Shown here one piece after another: positions 29,323-38,781 of a DNA stretch of 64,000 bases. Source of the DNA: Massilia eburnea (lineage in GTDB: Bacteria > Pseudomonadota > Gammaproteobacteria > Burkholderiales > Burkholderiaceae_D); assembly GCF_009720745.1 (NCBI RefSeq), contig NZ_WNKX01000004.1:62001-126000 (forward strand). The letters run 5' to 3'. Below the pieces are notes generated by a model. The model was not told the DNA's origin. It did no database searches and saw only the letters and a list, made by a program, of their open reading frames with translations. The translations under genes were made by a program, and so were the position numbers. Each line of letters opens with the position of its first letter. The first letter of the stretch is position 1.

Positions 29323-30228
29323 TTACTTCAGGAACTGGACCAGCCGCGGAATGACATCAGCCGTGGCTTCTTCCATCAGCCAGTGTCCGCTGTTCTTGAT
29401 CACGACGCCCTCCACGCTGGTATCGACCAGGCGGGCTTGCTGAATCAGGAAGTCACCCGATGCCTTCTCGCCGGTCAGGACGAGCATCGGCATGGTCAGT
29501 GGCGTTTTCATGTACTTCGCGAACTCATCGGCATCCTGGGCGAAGGCGCGGAAGACCTCGAAACCAGCGCGCATATGGCCTGGCTGGGCGTATTCGGCAG
29601 TATAGAATTTGCGGTCCGCTTCGCTCAGCGACTTCGTCCTGTCGGCTGCAAAGTCATTCCAGAAGTGTTCGAAATAAATGCGTTCGCGGCCCTTGACCAG
29701 GGCCAACGGCGTCTCGCCATAGAAATGGAAGTGCCACAGGTCGCGCAGCAGCCAGACATCCTTCCAGTTGCCTACGCCAGGCAGGAAGGCATCGAGCAAG
29801 GCGATCTTGCTGACCTCTTGCGGATACTGGGCGGCATAAGCGTAGGCGACCATCAGTCCGATATCATGCCCCACCACCTTGGCCGACTTGATGCCCAGGC
29901 TCGCGGCCAGCGCGTGCACGTCCTGTGCCATGACCGATTTGGTGTATGGCCCCTGCGGCAGGCCCGATTGTCCAAAGCCCCGCAGGTCAGGGGCGATCAC
30001 CAGGTGATCCTTCGATAGCTGGGCAATCAGCGGCAGCCACATATGGCTGGACTGGGTATAGCCGTGCAGCAGGATGACCGGGTCGCCTTTGCCGGCGGCC
30101 AGGTAATGCATCCGCACCCCGTTGACTTCTGCAAAATTACTCTTGGGCGCCTGCGCATGGCTGGTCCCGATGAATGTGAAAAACATCAGTAAGCCCATGT
30201 AAAGCAATTTCTTGAGCGTGCGTAGCAT
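29323..30228 (-). CDS. Exported alpha/beta hydrolase (epoxide hydrolase/haloalkane dehalogenase-like)
   Basis: About 301 residues. A signal peptide (MLRTLKKLLYMGLLMFFTFI, cleavage after SHAQA) precedes an alpha/beta hydrolase fold with VILLHGYTQSSHMW (oxyanion HGxT), the nucleophile elbow VVGHDIGLM with Asp as nucleophile, and a C-terminal GHWLMEE supplying the His. An Asp nucleophile points to epoxide hydrolases or dehalogenases rather than Ser esterases. The ATG at 30228 is preferred to an in-frame GTG at 30234 because GGAGGTGACC sits directly before it. It is divergent from the propeller kinase gene and convergent with the molybdenum hydroxylase. Confidence 0.82.
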   Translation of the reverse strand: MLRTLKKLLYMGLLMFFTFIGTSHAQAPKSNFAEVNGVRMHYLAAGKGDPVILLHGYTQSSHMWLPLIAQLSKDHLVIAPDLRGFGQSGLPQGPYTKSVMAQDVHALAASLGIKSAKVVGHDIGLMVAYAYAAQYPQEVSKIALLDAFLPGVGNWKDVWLLRDLWHFHFYGETPLALVKGRERIYFEHFWNDFAADRTKSLSEADRKFYTAEYAQPGHMRAGFEVFRAFAQDADEFAKYMKTPLTMPMLVLTGEKASGDFLIQQARLVDTSVEGVVIKNSGHWLMEEATADVIPRLVQFLK

Positions 30229-30342
30229 GGTCACCTCCGTGATTAAAGCAACAGAATATCCATGCTCTTGCAGCCGGCATACCCACTATCGGGTGATTTG
30301 TTTCTATACAATAATCGACAATCAAGCCGCTTGCGTGCTGCC

Positions 30343-33315
30343 ATGAAGAGTCCATTGCTGGGTTGCCTTAGGGCGTTCTTTGTCATGCTTGCTTTCTGCG
30401 CCTCTTCCGCAGCAGGCAGCCCTTCGGCTGCCACGCTCAAGCTGCACCATACCAGCTGGACTGCCCGCGACGGAGCGCCGGCCATGATCCTGTCGATGAC
30501 CCAGACGAAAGACGGCTGGCTGTGGCTTGGCGGCCCAACCGGGCTATATCGCTTTGACGGAATCCAGTTCGAGCAGTTCGCGCCATCCAATGCGCCACTG
30601 TTGACCAGGAATGTCAGCGTCGTGAACGCGTTCGGCGATGGCTCTTTATGGATCGGCTACCGCACTGGCGGTGCGGCCAGGCTGCAGGGCGGGCGCATCC
30701 ACAATTACAGCGAGCGTGACGGCTTGCCGGGCAGGGCGGTGTGGAGCGTGGAGCAGGACGGCGCCGGCCGCATCTGGGCCGCTACGGCGCAGGGGATGTA
30801 CTACCTCGAAAACGACCGCTGGCAAGCGCCCGCACCGTCGTGGAATCTTCCCGCCGACTGGTACAAGACCCTGATGCGTGACCGGGAGGGAACACTCTGG
30901 CTGCAGGGCGATAGCGGCGTCTATTTCCTGCGGCCAGGCGCTGCACAATTCGCCAAGGCGCCGGTCACCAGCGGCACCGGCGTGCTGTTCAGCTTGCCAC
31001 GCGGCGAGGTCGTGAGCTGGGACGCCACGCGCGCACGCTTCAACCGCCTCGCTCCGGCGGGACAGCAGGCCTATCCTGCACAGTGGCAGGGCCTGGGCGA
31101 CCCCTCAAGCTTGCTGTTCGACCGCCAGGGCGCTCTGTGGGTGGGGCATAAGCAAGGCATCGAGTACCGCACGGCAGCGGAGCCGTTCCGGAGTGTGCCG
31201 CAGGAGCGCTTGAGCGGCCCTGCCGTCGGTGCGCTATTCGAAGACAGGGAGGGCAATGTCTGGGCCGCCACCTCCACCGGCATCGACCGTTTCCGCAGCC
31301 GGCGCTTGGGAAGGATCGACGTCCCCGCTGCCGCCATCGGCGCCGCCATCATGGCCGATGACGAGGGCGGGGCCTGGGTCGGCGGATTTCACGTCGCCGC
31401 CAGCGATACGGGTGCAGTACGGGTGACGCCATTGTGGCCCGCCAACGGGACGGGATGGGCGGATATGCTGACCAGCTTTGCCCGCAGCGGCGACGGCACC
31501 TTGTGGGGCGGCTCCTTTGGTGCGCTGCGCCGTATCCGGGGCCAGGAGAGCGGCCGCATTGCGCTGCCAGCCGCGATCGGCAATATCATGATCAACAGCG
31601 TGGTGGCCGAGCCGGACGGCGGGTTGCTGGCGGCATTGCAGCGCCACGGGCTCTATCGCCGCAAAGCCAGCGGCGACTGGGAAAAGGCTGGGGAAGACGG
31701 CGAGGTCAATGTGATGGCGCGTTCCGATGCGTCGGGGCTGTGGCTCGGCTATTATCCCGGCCGCGTGGTGAACGCCGCGGGCGGCAAGTGGCGCAGCTAC
31801 GGGCCAGCCGAGGGACTCGCCATTGGCTTGGTGATGGCGCTGCACCCGCATGGCGCCCGCGTGTGGGCCGGCGGCGATAATGGGCTCGCCCTGTTCGAAA
31901 GCGGCCGTTTCAGGCAAGTCACCGGCATCAATGGTGAAACCTTCGACGGCATCTCCGGCATTGTCGAACTGGAGAATGGCGACCTGTGGCTCAACGCAAC
32001 GGCTGGACTGTTCCGCATCGCTGGCGCTGAGATCGAGCGCTTCAAGCGCGGCCCGGACTATCGCGTGCAGTACCAGAAGCTCGACCAGCTGGATGGGCTG
32101 GAGGGCAGCGCGCCGCGGGTGGTCCCGTCGCCGTCGCTGGTGCTCGCCTCGGACGGGCGCTTGTGGATCGTCAGGTCGACCGGCTTGTTCCGCCTGGATC
32201 CGCGCGAACAACTGCCGCCTTCGCCCGCGCAGCCTGCCATCATCAAAACGATCGGCCCGCCGGGGGAGGGAAGGGCGCTGCGGGAAGCGGTGCAGTTTGC
32301 ACCGGGCGTCTCCGCATTGCAGCTCGATTACACCGCGCCTTCGCTGGCGATGCCGGAGCGTGTCAAGTTCCGCTACCGGCTGGACGGGGTCGATACGGAA
32401 TGGCAGGAGGTCGGCGGCCGCCGCAGCGCTTTCTACAGCAACCTTGCTCCCGGCGACTATCGCTTTCGCGTCGCCGCTTCCGATTACAACGGCGCCTGGA
32501 GCGCGCTGCACACGGAGGCACGCTTCACCATCGTCCCGACCATGCGCCAAACCTGGTGGTTCAAGCTGTTATGCGGCTTCTGCCTGCTGTCGGCAGCCTG
32601 GCTGGCCTATCGCTGGCACATCCAGCGCATGGCCCGGCAGATGGCCAACCGCCTGCAGGAACGCGTGCGCGAGCGCGAACGTATTGCGCGCGAGCTGCAC
32701 GACACCTTGCTGCAGTCGGTCCAGAGCCTCATCCTGCACATCCATGCCGCCGTCATGAAATTGCCGGCGCAGGACATGCTGCGCATCCAGCTGGAGACTG
32801 CCTTGCAGCAGGCGGACGATGTGGTCGATGAAGGCCGCGGCCGCATCCGCGAGCTGCGCGGCGAAGAGGAAGGCAAGCTGGGTTTCCCGGATGCGATACT
32901 GGCCGCAGCCGCGCGCCTGCAGCCGCACGGTGCTAGCGCTATCGAACTGGCCATGCGCGGCACGCCGCGCCGGCTGGATGGCGTGGTTTACCAGGAGGCC
33001 CTGGCCATCGTGGTCGAGGCGATCGCCAATGCCTATCAGCACGCGCATGCAAGCCGGATCACGGTCGAGCTGCATTATGGCGGTCGGGAATTTCGCAGCA
33101 CCGTGCGCGATGATGGTGCAGGCATTCCTGCCGGGATCCTGGACGAGGGCGGGCGCCAGGACCACTGGGGCATGCGTGGAATGGCTGAGCGAGCGGCCAG
33201 GATGAGCGGAAAACTCACCTTGCGAAGCAGTCCTGCCGGGACCGAATGGCAACTCAGTCTGCCGGCCGCCCTGGCTTATACCCGATCGGGTGATCAACAC
33301 AGCATTTTCCGGTGA
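30343..33315 (+). CDS. Propeller-domain sensor histidine kinase (HisKA_3 type)
   Basis: About 991 residues from the ATG at 30343, which begins a signal peptide (MKSPLLGCLRAFFVMLAFCA). An upstream in-frame start at 30262 would give a non-signal extension. The periplasmic part (about 30-640) is a series of two-component-regulator propeller repeats (WLWLGGPTGLYRFDG, IWAATAQGMYYLE, LWVGHKQGIEYR), ending in a Y_Y_Y domain (VKFRYRLDGVDTEWQEVGG). One membrane helix follows (WWFKLLCGFCLLSAAWLAY), then HisKA_3 with RIARELHDTLLQSVQSL and a HATPase domain (DDGAGIP, HWGMRGMAERA). It pairs with the LuxR-type regulator 31 bp downstream. The ligand is unknown; such propellers often sense polymers or small periplasmic solutes. 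Confidence 0.88.
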   Translation: MKSPLLGCLRAFFVMLAFCASSAAGSPSAATLKLHHTSWTARDGAPAMILSMTQTKDGWLWLGGPTGLYRFDGIQFEQFAPSNAPLLTRNVSVVNAFGDGSLWIGYRTGGAARLQGGRIHNYSERDGLPGRAVWSVEQDGAGRIWAATAQGMYYLENDRWQAPAPSWNLPADWYKTLMRDREGTLWLQGDSGVYFLRPGAAQFAKAPVTSGTGVLFSLPRGEVVSWDATRARFNRLAPAGQQAYPAQWQGLGDPSSLLFDRQGALWVGHKQGIEYRTAAEPFRSVPQERLSGPAVGALFEDREGNVWAATSTGIDRFRSRRLGRIDVPAAAIGAAIMADDEGGAWVGGFHVAASDTGAVRVTPLWPANGTGWADMLTSFARSGDGTLWGGSFGALRRIRGQESGRIALPAAIGNIMINSVVAEPDGGLLAALQRHGLYRRKASGDWEKAGEDGEVNVMARSDASGLWLGYYPGRVVNAAGGKWRSYGPAEGLAIGLVMALHPHGARVWAGGDNGLALFESGRFRQVTGINGETFDGISGIVELENGDLWLNATAGLFRIAGAEIERFKRGPDYRVQYQKLDQLDGLEGSAPRVVPSPSLVLASDGRLWIVRSTGLFRLDPREQLPPSPAQPAIIKTIGPPGEGRALREAVQFAPGVSALQLDYTAPSLAMPERVKFRYRLDGVDTEWQEVGGRRSAFYSNLAPGDYRFRVAASDYNGAWSALHTEARFTIVPTMRQTWWFKLLCGFCLLSAAWLAYRWHIQRMARQMANRLQERVRERERIARELHDTLLQSVQSLILHIHAAVMKLPAQDMLRIQLETALQQADDVVDEGRGRIRELRGEEEGKLGFPDAILAAAARLQPHGASAIELAMRGTPRRLDGVVYQEALAIVVEAIANAYQHAHASRITVELHYGGREFRSTVRDDGAGIPAGILDEGGRQDHWGMRGMAERAARMSGKLTLRSSPAGTEWQLSLPAALAYTRSGDQHSIFR

Positions 33316-33346
33316 TACCCTGACTCGATGAAAAAGGAGCGCTGTC

Positions 33347-33982
33347 ATGGAAAGCAGAAGCGGCGAAACGATTACCGTCTTGATCGCAGACGATCATCCC
33401 TTGATGCGCAGTGGCATCGCTGCGGTGCTGTCTGCCGATCCGCGCTTTTCGGTGGTGGCCGAGGCGGAGGACGGCGAGGACGCTATCGAGCAATACAAGC
33501 GCCACCATCCCGGCGTCACGCTGATGGACCTGCAAATGCCGCGGACCGACGGTATCGAGGCGACAGCAGCGATCCGCCGCCTTGATTCCCGGGCCTGCAT
33601 CATCGTTCTGAGCACCTACGGCGGCGACGTGCAGGTGGCGCGTGCATTGAAAGCCGGGGCCAGCGGCTATCTCCTCAAGAACCTGGCGCGAAACGAGCTA
33701 TGCAGCTACATCGCCGCCGTGCATGCTGGACAACGGCAGCTGCCGCAGCAAGTCGCTTGCAGCCTTGCCAGCAGCTTTCAGCAAGACGCGCTGAGCAAGC
33801 GCGAGCTGGAAGTGCTGCGCTATGTTGCGGATGGCAATTCCAACCAGCGGGTCGGCGTGTGCCTGGGCTTGCGCGAGGATACGATCAAGGCGCACATGAA
33901 AACCATCCTGCAAAAACTCAACGCGCGCGACCGTACCCATGCAGTGACGATCGCCTTGCGCCGTGGCTATTGGGAAAATTAA
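33347..33982 (+). CDS. NarL/LuxR-family response regulator
   Basis: The 211-residue protein has a receiver domain (VLIADDHPLMRSGI, phospho-Asp in VTLMDLQMPRTDG, Lys in SGYLLKN) and a LuxR-type HTH (LSKRELEVLRYVADGNSNQR, then TIKAHMKTILQKL). The scaffold region usually reads KEIA; here it reads NQRVGVCLG, a mild divergence. AAAGGAG precedes the ATG. It is the cognate partner of the upstream propeller kinase and is followed 12 bp later by an SDR gene, which may be co-transcribed. Confidence 0.9.
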   Translation: MESRSGETITVLIADDHPLMRSGIAAVLSADPRFSVVAEAEDGEDAIEQYKRHHPGVTLMDLQMPRTDGIEATAAIRRLDSRACIIVLSTYGGDVQVARALKAGASGYLLKNLARNELCSYIAAVHAGQRQLPQQVACSLASSFQQDALSKRELEVLRYVADGNSNQRVGVCLGLREDTIKAHMKTILQKLNARDRTHAVTIALRRGYWEN

Positions 33983-33994
33983 AGGAGGATCAAC

Positions 33995-34786
33995 ATGGAT
34001 CTGCAACTCAAGGGCAGGCTGGCTTTGGTCAGCGGCAGTACCGCAGGCATCGGCTATGCGATCGCCCACCTGCTGGCGCAGGAGGGAGCGAGCGTCATCG
34101 TCAATGGCAGGACGCAGGCTGGCGTCGATGCGGCAATGGAGCGCATACGGACCGAAACGCACGGCACGGTACTGGGCTTTGCCGGCGATCTTTCCCAGGC
34201 CGAGGCGGCGCAGGAGGTGGTACGCCGCCACCAAGGCATCAGCATCCTGGTCAACAACCTTGGCATCTTCGAGGCCAAGGCCTTCGAGGACATCCCAGAC
34301 GACGACTGGCTGCGCTTCTTCGACGTCAACGTGCTGAGCGGCGTGCGCCTTGCGCGCCTGGTGCTGCCGGCCATGAAGCAGGCCAACTGGGGGCGCATTA
34401 TTTTCATATCGAGCGAAAGTGCGGTGCAGATCCCGACCGAGATGATCCACTACGGCATGACCAAGACCGCCCAGCTGGCAGTTTCGCGCGGCCTGGCGGA
34501 AGCGGTTGCCGGAACGGGTATCACGGTCAACAGCATCTTGCCGGGCCCCACCAGATCACGTGGCGTGGGCGACTTTGTCGAAGGCATGGCGCGCTCGGCC
34601 GACAAGAGCTTCGAACAGGTCGAAGCGGAGTTCTTCGACCATGTCAGGCCGACCTCCCTGATCAAGCGTTTCGCCAGCCCGCAGGAGGTGGCGTCGCTGG
34701 TTGCTTACGTGGCAAGCCCGCTTTCCTCGGCAACCACCGGCGCAGCGCTGCGCGTCGATGGGGGCGTGGTCAAGAGCGCCTTCTGA
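33995..34786 (+). CDS. SDR-family NAD(P)-dependent oxidoreductase
   Basis: The 263-residue protein is a classical short-chain dehydrogenase: SGSTAGIGYAI for the cofactor loop (TGxxxGxG with Ser first), NNLGIF in place of NNAG, catalytic Ser in FISSESAVQ, and YGMTK for the YxxxK pair. A very strong AAAGGAGG precedes the ATG. The N-terminal Asn-Gly-Arg after the second strand (VNGRTQAG) suggests NADP preference. It lies directly behind the kinase-regulator pair, so it may be part of their operon. The substrate is not determined. Confidence 0.9.
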   Translation: MDLQLKGRLALVSGSTAGIGYAIAHLLAQEGASVIVNGRTQAGVDAAMERIRTETHGTVLGFAGDLSQAEAAQEVVRRHQGISILVNNLGIFEAKAFEDIPDDDWLRFFDVNVLSGVRLARLVLPAMKQANWGRIIFISSESAVQIPTEMIHYGMTKTAQLAVSRGLAEAVAGTGITVNSILPGPTRSRGVGDFVEGMARSADKSFEQVEAEFFDHVRPTSLIKRFASPQEVASLVAYVASPLSSATTGAALRVDGGVVKSAF

Positions 34787-34884
34787 AGCGCGAAATTTTT
34801 TGCTGCACTGCGATTTTTGGATAGTTTCCGCGTGGAACTAATGGTCTATGATGGCCATATCAAGTAATCGCGGAGGTATCTGGA

Positions 34885-35130
34885 ATGGTGGTCTTGCTCA
34901 CTGCATTGCTGGCCGGTGTCGCTGTGCTGATGCTGTGCTTGCTTGCCAGGCTGGGGCGAAAGTCGCAAGCGTTTCTCGCTGCCACGCTGCCATGGCTGAT
35001 CAACGTCGCCCCGGCGCTGGCGGTGGGATCGGAACACCTGCTGCGGCCTGTGGTGTTCGCGGCGGTCGCCAGTCCGCTGGTGTTCGCCCTGATCTGGCAT
35101 ATGCCTATCGTCCGGGTGGACGAAGCTTAG
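34885..35130 (+). CDS. Small two-to-three-helix membrane protein, unknown function
   Basis: An 81-residue hydrophobic protein. Predicted helices: VVLLTALLAGVAVLMLCLLA (2-21), FLAATLPWLINVAPALAVG (about 30-48) and VVFAAVASPLVFALIWHM (about 56-73). GGAGG at 34871-34875 is well spaced for the ATG. The stop codon abuts the stop of the convergent DUF1841 gene with no gap. I do not recognise the family. The good ribosome binding site and clean hydrophobic pattern support it as real. Confidence 0.55.
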   Translation: MVVLLTALLAGVAVLMLCLLARLGRKSQAFLAATLPWLINVAPALAVGSEHLLRPVVFAAVASPLVFALIWHMPIVRVDEA

Positions 35131-35556
35131 TTAAATCCTGCGCTTGACCGCTTCCACATAGGCGGCGCCGTCCGGCGGCACGCCGCGGCGCTGCGAGTTC
35201 CAGATCATCTCGCCCAGGCATTCCATGATTTCATGGTGCGCCGCATGTTCGGTGCCCAGCTTGCGCGCCAGGCCAATAAAGGCTTGGCGGATGCCGCGCG
35301 GCTGGTCGATCGAGAGCTGTTCGGTAATCGACAGGTGCATCGACAGGTGCAGGAAAGGATTGGCCTCGCTGCCTTCCACCGAGTAGTCGCGCGCGATGGC
35401 GGCTTCCACGTCCTTCAGCTGCTCGTGGTATTCGGGGTGCGCCATGATCCAGTCACGGGCGATCAGTTCGATCGGATCCATGATTTCATTGGCATTGGAT
35501 TTGCGGTAGACCTCGCAGAAGAAGCGGCGAACGTCATGGGAGGATGGCGTAAACAT
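35131..35556 (-). CDS. DUF1841 family protein
   Basis: The 141-residue soluble protein opens MFTPSSHDVRRFFCEVY and has a conserved core with NPFLHLSMHLSITEQLSIDQ and HEIMECLGEMIWNSQR, characteristic of DUF1841, found mostly in beta- and gammaproteobacteria. The several His and Glu residues in the core (HLSMHLSI, HHEIMECLGE) look like a possible metal site, but no biochemical role is known. It lies downstream of rppH on the same strand, separated by a hairpin terminator. Confidence 0.88.
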   Translation of the reverse strand: MFTPSSHDVRRFFCEVYRKSNANEIMDPIELIARDWIMAHPEYHEQLKDVEAAIARDYSVEGSEANPFLHLSMHLSITEQLSIDQPRGIRQAFIGLARKLGTEHAAHHEIMECLGEMIWNSQRRGVPPDGAAYVEAVKRRI

Positions 35557-35579
35557 AGGTCAGCATTATATCGCCAATG

Positions 35580-35607
35580 AAAAAGGCAGCCATGAAGGCT
35601 GCCTTTT
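35580..35607 (-). terminator. Rho-independent terminator downstream of rppH
   Basis: AAAAGGCAGCC (35581-35591), loop of five, GGCTGCCTTTT (35597-35607). On the minus strand the hairpin is followed by a T-run, just after the rppH stop. Confidence 0.85.
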
Positions 35608-35608
35608 C

Positions 35609-36235
35609 TTATTCCTTTGTTACCAGCAAAGGGGCATCGCAAGCGGCCGCTTCCTGCGGCGGAGTGACCGAGGGCGGCTGCGGCTTGTCGCCGCTGCGCT
35701 GTCCACGCTGGCCATGCGGCTGGCGCAGGTAGCGCGAGGAGTGGCGGCGGTCGCCATGCGCCGGCCAGGTCAGGAAGCGCGATAGCTCCTGCAAGGCGCG
35801 CTGGTAGACTTCGCGCTTGAATTCGATCACCACGTCCAGCGGAACCCAGTAATCGTGCCAACGCCAGGCGTCGAACTCGGGATGGTCGGTCAGGCGCAGG
35901 TTCACGTCGTTGTCGCGCGCGCACATGCGCAACAGGAACCAGATCTGCTTCTGGCCACGGTAATGGCCGCGGATTTCCCGCTTGATGAAGTGATCAGGCA
36001 CCTCGTAACGCAACCAGTCGCGCGTGCGGCCGATAATCTTGACGTGCTCCGGACGCAGTCCGATTTCCTCTTCGAGCTCGCGATACATCGCTTGCTCCGG
36101 CGTTTCACCATACTTGATCCCGCCCTGCGGGAACTGCCACGAGTGCTCGCGCACCCGCTTGCCCCACCACACCTCGTTATGCGAGTTGAGCAGGATGATG
36201 CCGACGTTGGGGCGAAACCCTTCACGATCGAGCAT
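35609..36235 (-). CDS. rppH: RNA 5'-pyrophosphohydrolase RppH
   Basis: About 208 residues from the ATG at 36235 ([17 protein letters not shown]), the conserved RppH start; an upstream ATG adds only MRCN. The Nudix box is [16 protein letters not shown] followed by LEEEIGL, flanked by WQFPQGGI and the family segment [15 protein letters not shown]. RppH removes pyrophosphate from mRNA 5' ends and triggers RNase E decay. The C-terminal extension (about 160-208, basic then Pro-rich) is longer than in E. coli (176) and typical of betaproteobacteria. It is divergent from proS. Confidence 0.95.
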   Translation of the reverse strand: MLDREGFRPNVGIILLNSHNEVWWGKRVREHSWQFPQGGIKYGETPEQAMYRELEEEIGLRPEHVKIIGRTRDWLRYEVPDHFIKREIRGHYRGQKQIWFLLRMCARDNDVNLRLTDHPEFDAWRWHDYWVPLDVVIEFKREVYQRALQELSRFLTWPAHGDRRHSSRYLRQPHGQRGQRSGDKPQPPSVTPPQEAAACDAPLLVTKE

Positions 36236-36397
36236 ATTGCACCTCAAACTTTCTGTGGCCGAGGCGTCCTTTTATATTTTTGACTACAAATCCAACTGCA
36301 ATAGCGCTCTTTGTATAAAGTTTGGACGCATCGGGCCAGCTAATCCTTTAAAATTAGGTTGATTATAACTCTCTCTTTTTAAAAAGAATTCACCGAT

Positions 36398-38122
36398 ATG
36401 CGTGCATCTCGTTTTTTTATTTCAACCCTCAAGGAAGCTCCATCTGACGCGGAAATCGTCAGCCACCAGTTGATGATGCGCGCGGGCATGATCAAACGCC
36501 TCGGTTCCGGCATTTATACGTATATGCCGATGGGCCTGAAAGTGATCCGTAAAGTCGAAGCAATCGTTCGCGAAGAAATGAATCATGCCGGGGCGATTGA
36601 GCTGCTGATGCCTCTGGTGCAGCCTGCCGAGCTGTGGCAGGAAACCGGGCGCTGGGACAAGATGGGCCCGGAGCTGCTGCGGGTAAAAGACCGCCATGGC
36701 CGCGATTTCGCGATCCAGCCGACTTCCGAGGAAGTGATCACCGATGTGGTGCGCAGCGAGATCAAATCCTACCGTCAAATTCCGTTGAATTTTTACCACA
36801 TCCAGACCAAGTTCCGCGACGAACGCCGCCCACGCTTCGGCCTGATGCGCGGCCGCGAGTTCACCATGAAGGATGCTTACTCCTTCGACCGCGACCTGGA
36901 AGGCATGCAAAAGTCGTACAAGATCATGTTCGACGCCTACACCCGTATCTTCACCCGCTTCGGCCTGAAGTTCCGTGCCGTGGCGGCCGACAACGGCGCC
37001 ATCGGCGGCACCGGTTCGCATGAATTCCACGTGATCGCCTCCACCGGCGAAGACGCGCTGGTGTACTGCCCGACCTCCGACTACGCGGCCAATATGGAAG
37101 CGGCCGAGGCGGTCGCCACCGGCGCCCGCGCCGCTGCCGGCGCCGCCCTGGCCAAGACCTCGACGCCGAAAGCGTCCAAGTGCGAAGACGTGGCCAAGCT
37201 GCTGGGCATCGACCTGAAGCAGACCGTCAAGACCATCGCCCTGACCGCCGACAAGGAAGACGGCTCCAAGCAGCACTTCATGCTGCTGCTGCGCGGCGAC
37301 CATGAGCTGAACGAAATCAAGGCCAGCAAGGTGCCTGGCCTGGCGCAGAACCGCTTCTCGACCGAAGCTGAAATCCTGGAAGTCTATGGCTGCAAGCCGG
37401 GCTACCTGGGGCCGATCGGCGCCAAGGGGCCGGTCACCGTGGTGGCCGACCGCACCGTGGCGCTGATGTCCGACTTCGTGACCGGCGCCAATGAGGAAGA
37501 TTTCCACTTCACCGGCGCCAACTGGGGCCGCGACATGGCCGAGCCGGCCCTGGTGGCCGACCTGCGCAACGTCGTCGAAGGCGATGCTTCGCCGGACGGC
37601 AAGGGCGTGCTGGCGATCGAGCGCGGCATCGAAGTGGGCCACGTGTTCCAGCTGGGCACCGCCTACTCGGAATCGATGCAGGCCACCTTCCTGGACGAAA
37701 ACCAGAAGCCGGCCCCGCTGCAAATGGGCTGCTACGGCATCGGCATCACCCGTATCCTGGGCGCCGCCATCGAGCAGAACTTCGACGACAAGGGCATCAT
37801 CTGGCCGGCTTCGCTGGCCCCGTTCGAACTGGTATTGTGCCCAATGGGCATGGACCGCTCGGAACTGGTGAAGGCCGAGACCGAAAAGCTGTACAACGCG
37901 GCGCTGGAAGCCGGCATCGACGTCATCCTGGACGACCGCGGCCAGCGCCCGGGCGCCATGTTCGCCGACTGGGAACTGATCGGCGTGCCGCACCGCGTGG
38001 TGATTGGCGAGCGTGGCCTGAAGGAGGGCAACCTGGAATACCAGGGCCGCCGCGATACCGAAGCGACGGCCGTTCCTGTTGCTGAAGCCCTGGCCTTCAT
38101 CAAGGGCAAGATCCAGAAGTGA
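36398..38122 (+). CDS. proS: Prolyl-tRNA synthetase
   Basis: The 574-residue bacterial-type class II enzyme charges tRNA-Pro. It has the ProS opening [19 protein letters not shown], motif 2 region [21 protein letters not shown], the YbaK-like editing insertion (about 220-400), motif 3 in [16 protein letters not shown] and a C-terminal anticodon-binding domain. The rppH-proS divergent arrangement is common in betaproteobacteria. It is followed closely by a lytic transglycosylase whose start is 6 bp after this stop. Confidence 0.97.
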   Translation: MRASRFFISTLKEAPSDAEIVSHQLMMRAGMIKRLGSGIYTYMPMGLKVIRKVEAIVREEMNHAGAIELLMPLVQPAELWQETGRWDKMGPELLRVKDRHGRDFAIQPTSEEVITDVVRSEIKSYRQIPLNFYHIQTKFRDERRPRFGLMRGREFTMKDAYSFDRDLEGMQKSYKIMFDAYTRIFTRFGLKFRAVAADNGAIGGTGSHEFHVIASTGEDALVYCPTSDYAANMEAAEAVATGARAAAGAALAKTSTPKASKCEDVAKLLGIDLKQTVKTIALTADKEDGSKQHFMLLLRGDHELNEIKASKVPGLAQNRFSTEAEILEVYGCKPGYLGPIGAKGPVTVVADRTVALMSDFVTGANEEDFHFTGANWGRDMAEPALVADLRNVVEGDASPDGKGVLAIERGIEVGHVFQLGTAYSESMQATFLDENQKPAPLQMGCYGIGITRILGAAIEQNFDDKGIIWPASLAPFELVLCPMGMDRSELVKAETEKLYNAALEAGIDVILDDRGQRPGAMFADWELIGVPHRVVIGERGLKEGNLEYQGRRDTEATAVPVAEALAFIKGKIQK

Positions 38123-38127
38123 TCGCC

Positions 38128-38781
38128 ATGGCTGTGCCAAAGCCAAAACAGGGACGTGAGCGCCGCCGCTGGTGGGCGCGGCCCCTGCGCTGGTGGCATG
38201 CGCTGGCTTTTGCCAGCGGCGTGCTGTGCGCGCCGTTCGGCTTTGCCGGCAACCAGCAGGAAGAAGCGCTGGCCGACAGTGTGCGGCTGGCGCTCTCCAA
38301 CGCCATCATGGATGCGCGGCCGCCCAAGCCCGTCTTCCTCAATCCGGTCGACCGCAGCCAGTACGACACCTGGTATGGCGCCATGTCCGACCGCCTGAAG
38401 CGCAAGCTGCCGGACGAATTCACGCGCCGCGAATTCCTCGAAACCGCCTGGTACGAGGCGCGCCGCGCAGGGCTTGATCCGGGCCTGGTGCTGGGCCTGA
38501 TCCAGGTCGAATCGGCTTACCGCAAATACGCCGTATCGATTGTCGGCGCGCGCGGCTATATGCAGGTGATGCCGTTCTGGACCAATGTGATCGGCGACCG
38601 CGACCGTTCCAAGCTGTTCAATATGCAGACCAACCTGCGCTATGGCTGCTCCATCCTGCGCATGTATATCGACATGGAGCAGGGCAACCTCTACCTTGCC
38701 CTTGGCCGCTATAACGGCAGCCGCGGTAAGCCCGAGTATCCGAATGCCGTCCTGGCTGCATGGAACAAGTGGAAGCTTTAA
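38128..38781 (+). CDS. SLT-domain lytic transglycosylase
   Basis: The 217-residue protein has a basic N-terminus and a hydrophobic signal/anchor (ALAFASGVLCAPFGFAG). The SLT domain has catalytic Glu in LIQVESAYRKYAVS, GARGYMQVMPFW and, near the end, LALGRYNGSRGKPEYPNAV. It cleaves peptidoglycan with 1,6-anhydro-muramyl formation in the periplasm. The ATG at 38128 is preferred to the GTG at 38119 that overlaps the proS stop. Its stop overlaps the stop of the convergent MFS gene in a shared TTAA. Confidence 0.88.
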   Translation: MAVPKPKQGRERRRWWARPLRWWHALAFASGVLCAPFGFAGNQQEEALADSVRLALSNAIMDARPPKPVFLNPVDRSQYDTWYGAMSDRLKRKLPDEFTRREFLETAWYEARRAGLDPGLVLGLIQVESAYRKYAVSIVGARGYMQVMPFWTNVIGDRDRSKLFNMQTNLRYGCSILRMYIDMEQGNLYLALGRYNGSRGKPEYPNAVLAAWNKWKL

